Source of the DNA: Natronomonas salinimetallica
Lineage (GTDB): Archaea > Halobacteriota > Halobacteria > Halobacteriales > Haloarculaceae
DNA: 64,000 nucleotides
Direction of reading: 5' to 3'
Assembly (NCBI RefSeq): GCF_013839515.1
Contig: NZ_JACDNQ010000005.1
Coordinates: forward strand, 62,001 to 126,000
Shown: in pieces, positions 22,378 to 30,410 of the stretch
How positions within the stretch are numbered: position 1 is the first letter of the stretch
Layout of the letters: every line of letters starts with the position of its first letter
Program-made: the position numbers and the translations under genes
The notes under the pieces: model-generated
Database searches by the model: none
Seen by the model: only the letters and a program-made list of their open reading frames with translations
Told to the model about the DNA's origin: nothing

Positions 22378-22797
22378 ATGAGAGTGCTGGTTCCATATGA
22401 TGGGTCCGAGCAGGCCGAGGCGGCCGTCGAGTACGTCAACGCCGAACACGGGGACGACGACGTCGTGTTGTTGCACGTACTCGATTTCGTCGAGGCGGGC
22501 TACGGGGCCGCGCCGGAAGCGGCGATGGCCGGGTACTGGGACGAGTGGTACGAGCAGGCCGAAGAATCGAGCGAAGAGCTACTGGAGGGGGCGGCGAACG
22601 CGGTTGACGCCGATGTCGAGACCGAGACGGTCGTCGGATCACCCGCCCGCGCGATCATCGAATACGTCGACGAGAACGGGATCGACGCCGTCGTCATCGG
22701 GAGCCACGGACGCGACGGCATCTCACGGATCCTGCTCGGCAGTGTCGCGGAGACGGTCGTCCGTCGCTCCCCCGTCCCGGTGACGGTCGTCCGATAG
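22378..22797 (+). CDS. Universal stress protein (UspA family)
   Basis: The 139-residue protein is a single Usp domain: MRVLVPYDGSEQAEAAVEY at the N terminus and the ATP-binding GSHGRDGISRILLGSVAE (about residues 108-125) near the end, matching G-x2-G-x9-G(S/T). Such proteins bind ATP in the cytosol and help cells under stress. A purine-rich stretch and TATA-poor leader precede it, so regulation is unclear. The stop codon lies within a 31 bp tandem duplication. It is one of three Usp genes in the window; the others are at 29258 and 36570. Confidence 0.9.
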   Translation: MRVLVPYDGSEQAEAAVEYVNAEHGDDDVVLLHVLDFVEAGYGAAPEAAMAGYWDEWYEQAEESSEELLEGAANAVDADVETETVVGSPARAIIEYVDENGIDAVVIGSHGRDGISRILLGSVAETVVRRSPVPVTVVR

Positions 22798-22841
22798 AGC
22801 GTCCGTCCTGGTGACGGTCGTCCGATAGAGCGTCCGTCCCG
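22780..22841. repeat. 31 bp tandem duplication over the Usp stop codon
   Basis: GTGACGGTCGTCCGATAGAG and its next 11 nt occur at 22780-22810 and 22811-22841 with no mismatch across most of the unit. The first copy contains the last codons and TAG stop of the Usp gene. The second copy is non-coding. Confidence 0.88.
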
Positions 22842-22956
22842 ACGACACCGGCATCGGCTTCGCACGATCATTTCGCGTGGGACCGCCGCCGCCAATCGGG
22901 CCCTCCGGTTTCTCTGTCCCGATACACGTAAACCGCTCGCCCGACAGGTTCCGACA

Positions 22957-24462
22957 ATGAGTAGGGACGCCGAAGCGGGGTCGGTACGGGTCGTCGGGAC
23001 GGCCCACGTCTCGGAGGCCAGCGTCGAGGAGGTCGAGTCGGTTATCGACGAGGAGCGACCCGACGTCGTCGCCGTCGAACTCGACGAAGGCCGGTATCGG
23101 CAACTACGCGGTGAGGCACCGGAAGACCTCGACGCAAGCGACCTCCTGAAGGGGAATACGGTCTATCAGTTCCTCGCCTACTGGATGCTCTCGTACGTGC
23201 AGGCACGCCTCGGCGACCGGTTCGACATCGAACCGGGGGCGGACATGAAGGCCGCAGTCGAGCGAGCGGAAGCCGCGGGGATCGACGTCGCACTCGTCGA
23301 TCGGGACATCCAGGTCACGATACAGCGGTTCTGGGCCCGGCTGTCATTCCCCGAAAAGCTAAGACTCGGCGGCAGCCTCGCCGTCGGCCTCGGCGATCCC
23401 CGAGAGATCGGAATGGGCGTCGGTATCGGTATCGGCTTGGTATTCTCGATCCTCGCCGGTGCCGTCGCGGGGCCGTTTGTCGTCCCGGAGTCGCTCGCTC
23501 CGAGTGTCCTCGTCGGGCTCCTCGATACGGTCATCGTCGCGCTCGGTCTCGGGCTGTGTATCGGGGTCGCCGTCATTCTCGCACTGGAGGGGCTCGCCCC
23601 CGAGGACGACGACCTCCAGGAGATCGACATCGACCGGATGACCGACACCGACGTCGTCGGTGCGATGATGGAGGAGTTCCGCCGGTTCTCCCCGGGCGGC
23701 GCGGAGGCGCTCATCGACGAACGCGACGCCTACATCGCCCACCAGCTCGTCACGCTGCGAAAGAAGGGATACGACGTCATCGCGGTCGTCGGCGCGGGAC
23801 ATCGAGAGGGGATCGAGCGCTACCTCGAAACGCCGTCGTTGCTGCCGCCGATGGAGTCGATCACCGGGCGGACTTCCGGGGGCCGGATCTCGTTGTACAA
23901 GGTGTTCGGCTACGTCTTTACGCTCGGCTTTCTCGTCTTCTTCGTGCTGTTGGCGATCGCGACGTATACCGGCGTCGAGGGTGCCTCCAGCGGGCTGTTG
24001 TTCCGGCTATTTGTGGCGTGGTTCATGATCAACGGGATCCTCGCGTTCGGCCTCGCCAAACTCGCCGGTGCCCACTGGCGTTCGGCGGGAGTCGGCGGCG
24101 CGATCGCGTGGCTGACGAGCGTCAACCCGCTTCTCGCCCCCGGATGGTTCGCGGGATACGTCGAGTTGCGGTATCTCGACGTCAATGTCGGCGATATCTC
24201 GACGCTCAACGAGATCATGTCCGACGAGGAGGCACCGCTCCGGCAGCTATGGAACGATCTCACGTCCGTACCGTTGTTCAAGCTCATCATGATCGTCGCG
24301 CTGACGAACGTGGGAAGCTTCGTCGGGAGCGTCGTCTTCGCGACGGTACTGTTGCCGTATCTGTTCGCAGGCTCGGGAATCGAGGGTGCCGGCGGCGTCG
24401 CGAGGCTGATGATCGAGGCCGCACGCAACAGCTTGGAGATCCTGACCGGGGGACTCACATGA
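22957..24462 (+). CDS. TraB family membrane protein
   Basis: The 501-residue protein belongs to the TraB/GumN family. The N-terminal half carries the Tiki-like motifs GTAHVSEAS (about residues 14-22), VAVELDEGRYRQL (about 39-51) and a later GAGHREGIERYL (about 278-289), the set proposed to bind metal in TraB/TIKI proteases. Two helices lie near residues 155-210, and a C-terminal membrane region of about five helices follows (about 310-495). TraB in Enterococcus lowers pheromone activity; the archaeal role is unknown. The stop codon overlaps the start of an M50 protease gene (ATGA), so the two products are probably made together. Confidence 0.85.
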   Translation: MSRDAEAGSVRVVGTAHVSEASVEEVESVIDEERPDVVAVELDEGRYRQLRGEAPEDLDASDLLKGNTVYQFLAYWMLSYVQARLGDRFDIEPGADMKAAVERAEAAGIDVALVDRDIQVTIQRFWARLSFPEKLRLGGSLAVGLGDPREIGMGVGIGIGLVFSILAGAVAGPFVVPESLAPSVLVGLLDTVIVALGLGLCIGVAVILALEGLAPEDDDLQEIDIDRMTDTDVVGAMMEEFRRFSPGGAEALIDERDAYIAHQLVTLRKKGYDVIAVVGAGHREGIERYLETPSLLPPMESITGRTSGGRISLYKVFGYVFTLGFLVFFVLLAIATYTGVEGASSGLLFRLFVAWFMINGILAFGLAKLAGAHWRSAGVGGAIAWLTSVNPLLAPGWFAGYVELRYLDVNVGDISTLNEIMSDEEAPLRQLWNDLTSVPLFKLIMIVALTNVGSFVGSVVFATVLLPYLFAGSGIEGAGGVARLMIEAARNSLEILTGGLT

Positions 24463-25109
24463 GTGCCGTTCGTATCAGCGGTGTTCGGTTTTACTCCGAC
24501 GAGATACGTGATCTCCTCGTCGCGTGGGCCGCACTCGGCGTCGCGTTCAGCGTCTTCATCCTCGTCGCTACCGGGCGAGCGGTGTTTCCCGATATCGCCA
24601 ACGCGGTGTTCTCTCCGACCTTTGCTCGGGTGTTCACCGCCAGCATGTTGACCGTCGGCGTCGGCTTTCTCCTCCACGAGATTGCCCACAAAGTCGTCGC
24701 GGTCCGGTTCGGACAGACCGCATCGTTCAAGGCCGATTACAGGATGTTAGCGCTGTGTGTCGGTGCCGCGTTCGCGGGCTTTCTGTTCGCCGCACCCGGC
24801 GCGGTGTATCACCGCGGCCGGATCACACGGCGACAGGGTGGGCTGGTCTCCGTCGCCGGGCCGTTGACCAACGTCGGACTAGTGGCGCTTTTCCTCCCGC
24901 TCGTCTTCGTCGGCGGTTTTCTCGGCGAGGTCGGCGGGCTCGGCGTCCTGATCAACGCCTTCCTCGCGGCGTTCAACATGCTCCCGTTCGGACCGCTCGA
25001 CGGGAAATCAGTCCTCTCGTGGAGCAAACCGGCGTTCGCGGTCGTCTTCGCCGGCTCGGTGCTGTTGGCGGTCGGGGCGTTCCTCCTCGTTGGCTTTCCG
25101 AGGTTCTGA
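24459..25109 (+). CDS. Site-2 protease-like M50 metallopeptidase
   Basis: The 216-residue membrane protein has the zinc motif HEIAH (about residues 67-71) in a helix and the second motif NMLPFGPLDGK (about 167-177) with the third ligand Asp, as in M50 site-2 proteases. About six transmembrane helices are visible. It lacks PDZ and CBS domains, so it is a minimal S2P. These enzymes cut transmembrane segments. The ATG at 24459 overlaps the TraB stop codon by 4 nt, giving a coupled TraB-S2P pair. The substrate is not encoded nearby in an obvious way. Confidence 0.85.
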   Translation: MSAVRISGVRFYSDEIRDLLVAWAALGVAFSVFILVATGRAVFPDIANAVFSPTFARVFTASMLTVGVGFLLHEIAHKVVAVRFGQTASFKADYRMLALCVGAAFAGFLFAAPGAVYHRGRITRRQGGLVSVAGPLTNVGLVALFLPLVFVGGFLGEVGGLGVLINAFLAAFNMLPFGPLDGKSVLSWSKPAFAVVFAGSVLLAVGAFLLVGFPRF

Positions 25110-25163
25110 TCGCCGACGAGGCCAACCGACGCGTTTTTGCCCCGTTCGGTCAGCCATTGTGGT

Positions 25164-26144
25164 ATGAGCGACGACGACCCCGATAAGGGGCTCACGTACG
25201 CCGAGACGGGCGTCGACATCGACGAGAGCGAGGCGGCGACCGCCGCACTTCTCGGCGCGATCGGCGAGTTCGATGGCGACTTCGCCGGACTCGTCGACAT
25301 CGGTGATCGCTACCTGGCACTCGCGACCGACGGCGTCGGGACGAAACTGCTTGTCGCCGAGGCGCTCTCCGACTACTCGACGATCGGCATCGACTGCATC
25401 GCGATGAACGCGAACGATCTCATCGCGGCGGGCGTGACGCCGGTCGCCTTCGTCGACTACCTCGCCGTCGAAACACCGGACGACGAGACGGCCGAGCGGG
25501 TCGGAGACGGCCTTGCCGCCGGCGCAGAGCGCGCAGATATCGCACTCGTCGGCGGCGAGACCGCGGTGATGCCCGAGGTTATACGAGGGCTGGACCTCGC
25601 CGGGGCGTGTGCCGGCTTGGCGACCGAGGCGGAGCTATTCGACGGCGATGCGCGGATCGGTGATCGCCTCGTGGGCATCCCCTCCTCCGGGATTCACTCG
25701 AACGGGCTGACACTCGCGCGGGAAGCGGTTACCCGAAACCACGACTACACCGACCCGTTCCCACACGACGGGGATCGGACGATCGGCCAGGTGTTGCTCG
25801 AACCGACGCGCATCTATCGGGAGGTCCTCGAGCCACTGCACGCCGTCGACACGCATGCGACGGCCCACATCACCGGCGGCGGGTGGACGAACCTCGAACG
25901 GATGGGGGAGAACCGTTACGTGATCGAGGATGCCTTCGATCCGCAGGCGGTCTTCGAGTTCATCCAGACCGAGGGGGAGATCACCGACGAGGAGATGCAT
26001 CGGACGTTCAACATGGGCACGGGATTCGTCGCGGCGCTTCCAGAGGCGGATGCGGAAGCGGTCGCTGCCGACCTCGACGACGCACGGATCATCGGTCGCG
26101 TCGAGTCGGGTAATGGGGTCTCGATCCGCGGGCTAGAACTGTAG
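25164..26144 (+). CDS. purM: Phosphoribosylformylglycinamidine cyclo-ligase
   Basis: The 326-residue protein is a complete AIR synthetase, which closes the imidazole ring of FGAM to AIR with ATP in purine synthesis. Diagnostic segments are LTYAETGVDIDE at the N terminus, ATDGVGTKL (about residues 54-62), DCIAMNANDLIAAGVTPVAFVDY (in two parts, about 76-98), GGETAVMPEV, SSGIHSNGLTLAR and HITGGGWTNLERM. Length is that of the haloarchaeal family. The ATG at 25164 is preferred over an upstream in-frame codon at 25137. It is downstream of the TraB-M50 pair by 54 nt and is probably transcribed separately. Confidence 0.95.
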   Translation: MSDDDPDKGLTYAETGVDIDESEAATAALLGAIGEFDGDFAGLVDIGDRYLALATDGVGTKLLVAEALSDYSTIGIDCIAMNANDLIAAGVTPVAFVDYLAVETPDDETAERVGDGLAAGAERADIALVGGETAVMPEVIRGLDLAGACAGLATEAELFDGDARIGDRLVGIPSSGIHSNGLTLAREAVTRNHDYTDPFPHDGDRTIGQVLLEPTRIYREVLEPLHAVDTHATAHITGGGWTNLERMGENRYVIEDAFDPQAVFEFIQTEGEITDEEMHRTFNMGTGFVAALPEADAEAVAADLDDARIIGRVESGNGVSIRGLEL

Positions 26145-26304
26145 CGAACAGACGGGGCGAGCGGATGGGGCCGACCCGTCCCCGTACTCCCGCCCAGGGG
26201 GTCGGCCACGACGTATCAGCGCACACGCCGTCTGGCAACCGTCTAGTATATAAACCATCGTGCCGAGGGGAAGATTTTTGTATAACTCAAAGTAATTGCT
26301 CGGC

Positions 26305-26853
26305 ATGACGATGGACCTGCCGACGAACGCCGATTTAAAAAAGCGTCGGACGGAGTTGGAGCTGACACAGAGTGAGCTCGCCGACCGGGCCGACGTCTCC
26401 CAGCCGTTGATCGCGCGCATCGAAGGCGGGGACGTAGACCCACGGCTCTCGACGCTCCGACGCATCGTCAACGCGCTCGACGAGGCCGAAAGCGCCGTGA
26501 TGCATGCCGCCGACATCATGCACGAGGGTGTCGTCGACGTCGCCCCGGACGACAGCGTCCGGGAGGCGATCGACGTGATGGTCAAGGAAGGATACTCCCA
26601 GCTTCCGGTCGTCCGGGACGGGCGTCCGCAAGGGATCATCTCGAACTCCGATATCCGTCGACTCGATCCGGACAGCGCGGGCGAACGTCCGGTCGCCGAC
26701 GCGATGCGGGAGGCGATCACGACCGTCGAGCCGGACGCGACGCTGGACGAAGTAAACGCTCATCTCAATCACCAAGACGCGGTGATGGTCGTCGAGGACG
26801 GTCAGCTATGCGGCATAATCACGGAGGCCGACGTCGCGGCGCACGTCTCCTGA
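26305..26853 (+). CDS. HTH (XRE) plus CBS-pair regulator
   Basis: The 182-residue protein joins an XRE-type helix-turn-helix (about residues 8-60: KKRRTELELTQSELADRADVSQPLIARIEGG, in two parts) with two CBS domains (about 68-122 and 126-180; IMHEGVVDVAPDDSVREAIDVM and MREAITTVEPDATLDEVN). CBS pairs bind adenine nucleotides or SAM, so this looks like a DNA-binding regulator responding to cell energy or a nucleotide, a design common in archaea. TATA-like boxes GTATATAAAC (26251-) and TGTATAAC (26279-) precede it. A regulon cannot be assigned. Confidence 0.88.
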   Translation: MTMDLPTNADLKKRRTELELTQSELADRADVSQPLIARIEGGDVDPRLSTLRRIVNALDEAESAVMHAADIMHEGVVDVAPDDSVREAIDVMVKEGYSQLPVVRDGRPQGIISNSDIRRLDPDSAGERPVADAMREAITTVEPDATLDEVNAHLNHQDAVMVVEDGQLCGIITEADVAAHVS

Positions 26854-26951
26854 CGCGGGTGTGTTCTTCACATTGTCGGACGTCCCTCCCGGAAGCGCAG
26901 CGTTCCGCGTCCCGGTGTACGGTCGGCGGCGGGGAAATCCGTCCGGCAGCA

Positions 26952-28007
26952 TCAGCGCGCATCGACCCCGACCTCACGGAACAACTCGACGTAGCTGCCG
27001 GTGACTGCGGCGTGGTCGAACCCCTGGAACGCCGTGTCGAGGTCGCGGAAGCCGAGCGTCCAGGACGCCTCGATCGCCTCGTCGAGGTCGTCCAGATCCG
27101 TCACCCTGATTCCTCGCTCGCGGCGCTCGACGAGTTCGTGGGCACTCGAATCGCTCTGTAGTTCGACGACGCCGACGCAGCCGCAGGCCAGCGCCCACAG
27201 CAACTCCCGGGCGAAGGACTGGTGGCGGGCCGTCTGGACGAAGGTGTGTGCCCCGCGGTAGACGGCGATCCGCTCCTCGCGGGGGATGTCGCCGACGAAC
27301 TCGATGCGATCGCCGAGCTGGAGGTCCCGCGTCTGCGTCTCGAAGGCGGTCCGTTCGGGACCGTCGCCGATCACCGTGGCCTCCCATCCTTCGATCTCCC
27401 GGAGCTCCGCGAGCGCGAGCAGGAGGTCCTCGAGGTTCGAGTCGGCATCGAGGCGGGCCGCGTAGGCGATATCGATTCGCTCGGCGGGGTCGGTCGCCGG
27501 TATCCTCGGGAAATCGATCCCGTCGGGAACGACAGTCGTATTCGTCTCGCTCGCCCCGTACTCACGGACGCGCGTCCGCTGGAGTTCCGAAGGGGTGACG
27601 ATCCGTGTCGGCAGACTCGCCGCCTGTCCGAGCCACTGCGACTCCGTCACGCGGGGTTCATCGCCGTACCAGTCGACAAACAGCGGCACCCGAGCCAGCC
27701 GCGCGCCGAGCCACGCCGAGAGGACCGCCCCCGACGGGGCGGCCGAGGCAACGACGAGGTCCGGATCGTGGCGCACGAGGAGTCCCGGTATCCGGCTGTA
27801 GTATAGCGCCGGGTGCTCGAAGGTGACTCCCTCGTGACCGAGGCCGTCGATCTCGATCCGGCGACCCGACGTCTCCCACCACGGCAGACAGTAGATCGTG
27901 ACCTCGTGGCCGCGGTCGTCCAGTGCCGTCGCGAGCCGTCGGAGCCGACGCGCGCCGGCACGCTCCGATTGGGGCGGTGGATCCCTGAAGACGACCGCAA
28001 TTCGCAT
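26952..28007 (-). CDS. GT4-like glycosyltransferase
   Basis: The 351-residue protein has a GT-B layout: MRIAVVFRDPPPQSERAGARRL at the N terminus (glycine/serine loop), WYGDEPRVTESQ, TPSELQRTRVREYGA, VVPDGIDF (about 170-177) and the C-terminal donor-binding half with VIGDGPER and ARHQSFARELLWALACGCV (about 285-303). Such enzymes move a sugar from a nucleotide donor to a lipid or glycan at the cytosolic membrane face. The ATG at 28007 gives the normal GT4 start. No other glycan genes are nearby, so the acceptor is unknown. It is monocistronic. Confidence 0.85.
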   Translation of the reverse strand: MRIAVVFRDPPPQSERAGARRLRRLATALDDRGHEVTIYCLPWWETSGRRIEIDGLGHEGVTFEHPALYYSRIPGLLVRHDPDLVVASAAPSGAVLSAWLGARLARVPLFVDWYGDEPRVTESQWLGQAASLPTRIVTPSELQRTRVREYGASETNTTVVPDGIDFPRIPATDPAERIDIAYAARLDADSNLEDLLLALAELREIEGWEATVIGDGPERTAFETQTRDLQLGDRIEFVGDIPREERIAVYRGAHTFVQTARHQSFARELLWALACGCVGVVELQSDSSAHELVERRERGIRVTDLDDLDEAIEASWTLGFRDLDTAFQGFDHAAVTGSYVELFREVGVDAR

Positions 28008-28154
28008 ACGACAGCCGACGGCGGCCGCTGTCAAAAAGGGCTCGGAACACGTGGGAGGAACGATGTCCGCCCCCGTTCCGCACGATCCACCGGAACGGCG
28101 CTTACGTTTATAAACGAGACCCGGATCGTAGCGGGGACTGTGAGGGGAAACGAT

Positions 28155-28384
28155 ATGACTCGTGACCCCTGCAGATCCGGTGTGTACGAGTACGACATCG
28201 AGCGCTACCTGAACGTCCGCAGCGCCTTCGGGGCGTCGTTCCGTTCCGACGGGACGCTCTCATTTCGGATGAACACCACCGGCACGCCGCAGGCTTCGAG
28301 GACGAGGGCCACGGCATAGCGAAGCGCGACAACCGAATCGAGGCCTACACCGCCATCGTCGAGTTCCTCGACGAGTACGTATAG
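28155..28384 (+). pseudogene. Internally deleted S9 (prolyl oligopeptidase-like) peptidase relic
   Basis: From the ATG at 28155 the frame reads YEYDIERYLNVRSAFGASF and LSFRMNTTGTPQ, the N terminus of haloarchaeal S9 peptidases. Directly after the TPQ codons, in a shifted frame, it reads GFEDEGHGIAKRDNRIEAY and VEFLDEYV, the extreme C terminus of the same family including the catalytic-His region, and stops at 28382-28384. The whole beta-propeller and most of the hydrolase domain are missing. A TATA box (TTTATAAAC near 28107) still precedes it. This is a clear scar of one large internal deletion in a formerly normal gene of about 600 codons. Confidence 0.8.
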
Positions 28385-28417
28385 GGGAAACATATAGGGA
28401 AAACGTGTAGGGGGGAC
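28379..28417. repeat. 13 bp tandem triplication over the relic's stop codon
   Basis: GTATAGGGGAAAC, ATATAGGGAAAAC and GTGTAGGGGGGAC follow one another. The first contains the stop codon of the S9 relic. Confidence 0.6.
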
Positions 28418-28510
28418 TGGCTCCCCGTCCGTGTGGGTGTGCGGAGCAGGAGACGGCCCCGACCGTCCCGAGGGGGAACGGTTTTGAATCGGCATCTCCT
28501 ATGACGTGTC

Positions 28511-29119
28511 ATGTACGTCCGGGACGCGAAGAACCGCGATGAGGCCTGGCTATTGGAGCACATCGAGGCGATGGACCTGGACGAGACGGCGTTTCGGTCC
28601 CGCGATTACGTCATCGCCGTCGACGAAGAGTCGAACACCCGTGCCGGGTTCGGCCGGATTCGCCTCCACAAGATCGGTGACGGCGGGGAGACGGGGGCCG
28701 AGTCGGGAACCGAGCTCTGTGAGCTGACGAGCATCGGCGTCCTGGACGGCTGGGAGGGCCAGGGTGTCGGCGCACACGTCATCGAACGTCTCGTCGATGG
28801 GGCTGACACCGAGGGGTTCGACCGCGTCTACTCGCTTTCGAGTGCCCACGAGTATCTCGCCCAGTTCGGCTTCGAGGCCGTCCCCGAATCCGAACTCCCC
28901 CGGACCCTCGCCGAACGACTCGAGGCCAAACGCGAACAGCTCGACCCCGATGCCGTCCCGATGGTGATCGACCCCGATGACTTCGTGATGCCGGAGCGGC
29001 TCCGCGAGCGGTTCAAAGCCGCGGCCGAGGCCGACGCCGACTCGGAGCCCGAGGAGACGGCCGAGGACTTCGGGATCGATCCCGAGGAGGCGACGTACAA
29101 ATACGACACCGGGAGCTGA
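28511..29119 (+). CDS. GNAT family N-acetyltransferase
   Basis: The 202-residue protein has a GNAT fold in its first 135 residues: CELTSIGVLDGWEGQGVGAHVIERL (in two parts, about residues 74-98) contains the acetyl-CoA pyrophosphate-binding Q/R-x-x-G-x-G/A signature as GQGVGA. A later AHEYLAQFGF segment is the typical C-terminal strand. The last 65 residues are an acidic helical tail rich in Glu/Asp. GNATs acetylate small molecules or protein amino groups; the substrate is unknown. It begins just 3' of the S9 relic and ends before a Usp gene. Confidence 0.82.
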   Translation: MYVRDAKNRDEAWLLEHIEAMDLDETAFRSRDYVIAVDEESNTRAGFGRIRLHKIGDGGETGAESGTELCELTSIGVLDGWEGQGVGAHVIERLVDGADTEGFDRVYSLSSAHEYLAQFGFEAVPESELPRTLAERLEAKREQLDPDAVPMVIDPDDFVMPERLRERFKAAAEADADSEPEETAEDFGIDPEEATYKYDTGS

Positions 29120-29257
29120 TACGCACCGTCTCCGGATTCTCCGAGCGCGCCACCGGCTGGGTTCTCTGGTACCACGTACCATACGAACGGTGCACAAGAA
29201 CTTAGTTCCACCCTGCCGAAGGTCACCCGGTTGCAGTGCCTGGGGAGAACGTTCACA

Positions 29258-29773
29258 ATGTATACAGATATCCTGTATCCGACCGACGGAAGCGACGGTG
29301 CGGAGGCAGCGCTCGACAATTGCCGTGACCTGGCGGAGACGTACGATGCGACCGTCCACGTTCTCTACGTGGCCGAGCGCTCGGAGCCTCACGGCCTCGC
29401 CAGTGACACGGAAGTGATGGGACGCGGCGGGATGGTCGGCGACCCGGAAGGCAGTGGACAGGGAATGGTCGGCGACCGGACGAAAGACGAGGAGATCCGA
29501 GCGGCAGTCGAAGCGCACGGGACAACACTCGTCGAGGAGGCGGCTGACCGACTCGGCGGCGTCGAAACCCAGACTGCGGTGCGGGAGGGGAACCCCTTCG
29601 AAGTCATTCTCGACTACGCCGACGCACACGACGTCGATGTGATTATCATGGGAACACACGGCAGAACCGGCCTGGATCGGTACCTGCTCGGGAGCGTCGC
29701 CGAGAAAGTCGTCCGGATGTCTGACGTTCCCGTGCTAACGGTTCGAGAAGAGACAGCGGAGACAAGCGAGTAG
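29258..29773 (+). CDS. Universal stress protein (UspA family)
   Basis: The 171-residue Usp domain starts MYTDILYPTDGSDGAEAAL and ends with the ATP-binding GTHGRTGLDRYLLGSVAEKV (about residues 136-155). It differs from the short Usp at 22378 by a Gly/Met-rich insert (DTEVMGRGGMVGDPEG, about 47-65). The start at 29258 is the ATG that gives the family N terminus. It is read alone on the plus strand; an ACTTAGT sequence about 60 nt upstream is a possible TATA region. The role is stress survival, with ATP binding as the only likely biochemical activity. Confidence 0.9.
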   Translation: MYTDILYPTDGSDGAEAALDNCRDLAETYDATVHVLYVAERSEPHGLASDTEVMGRGGMVGDPEGSGQGMVGDRTKDEEIRAAVEAHGTTLVEEAADRLGGVETQTAVREGNPFEVILDYADAHDVDVIIMGTHGRTGLDRYLLGSVAEKVVRMSDVPVLTVREETAETSE

Positions 29774-29868
29774 CGCAGTGGCCGGCGCATGCCGGTCCCA
29801 TGGCGTATTTTTCTCACGCCATCGGAATTATTTGAAATCAGCAAAGACGTATCAACGGTAAGCACAGT

Positions 29869-30395
29869 CTAGTTCAGCACCTCGTCGACTGGCGCTCGTC
29901 CATCGAGCGATTGACGCGGTCGTTGGCGGTTATAGTAGTGCGCGAACCGTTCAAACCATTCGCGTGCGCTTGACCGACTGCCGACCCACGAGGTACGGAA
30001 GCGGTCGACCCGCCTATTGAGTGTGTAAAACCACTTTTCGATGAGGTTTCGGTCGACGTAGTCGAGCCGACTGCTCGTCCTGATCGAGCAAGGGCAGTCT
30101 GATAGCCATAGCCATCGACGAGAAATACGGCGTTCACAAGAGCGAAGCTCTTGTGCAGCCTATCAGAAACGCAGCCGCCGGACCGGTGCTATGTCGCCCA
30201 AACAACTGTACGCCGACGATCAACTTTATCCCGATCTTTATTGCAGTATACACCCAAGACCACTCTCCATTGATTTTGATAGCGGTCTCGTCGACGGCGA
30301 CCCGCGTCGGCTGCGCCGACGGCGGGTCAGGAACGCTGTCAGTAATCCGATGTATATAGCCATAGACCGCTTCATGAGAACGTTCTACGCATAAA
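29869..30395 (-). pseudogene. Broken IS6-type (DDE) transposase
   Basis: The pieces of a haloarchaeal IS6-family transposase occur in order on the minus strand but in different frames: SHEAVYGYIHRITDSVPDPP, VAVDETAIKINGEWSWVYTAI, GVQLFGRHSTGPAAAFLI (frame 1), AVFLVDGYGYQTALA (frame 2), then DYVDRNLIEKWFYTLNRRVD and REWFERFAHYYNRQRPRQSL (frame 3), ending with VDEVLN and a TAG at 29869-29871. The N-terminal 60-70 residues are absent. At least two frameshifts disable it. No intact terminal inverted repeats were found. It abuts the 3' end of bioB. Confidence 0.82.
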
Positions 30396-30410
30396 CCATC
30401 AGGGAGTTTA

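Noticed and set aside
28108-28332. 74-codon minus-strand frame near 28.2 kb
   Set aside because: It has no protein character. The plus strand here carries the S9 peptidase relic.
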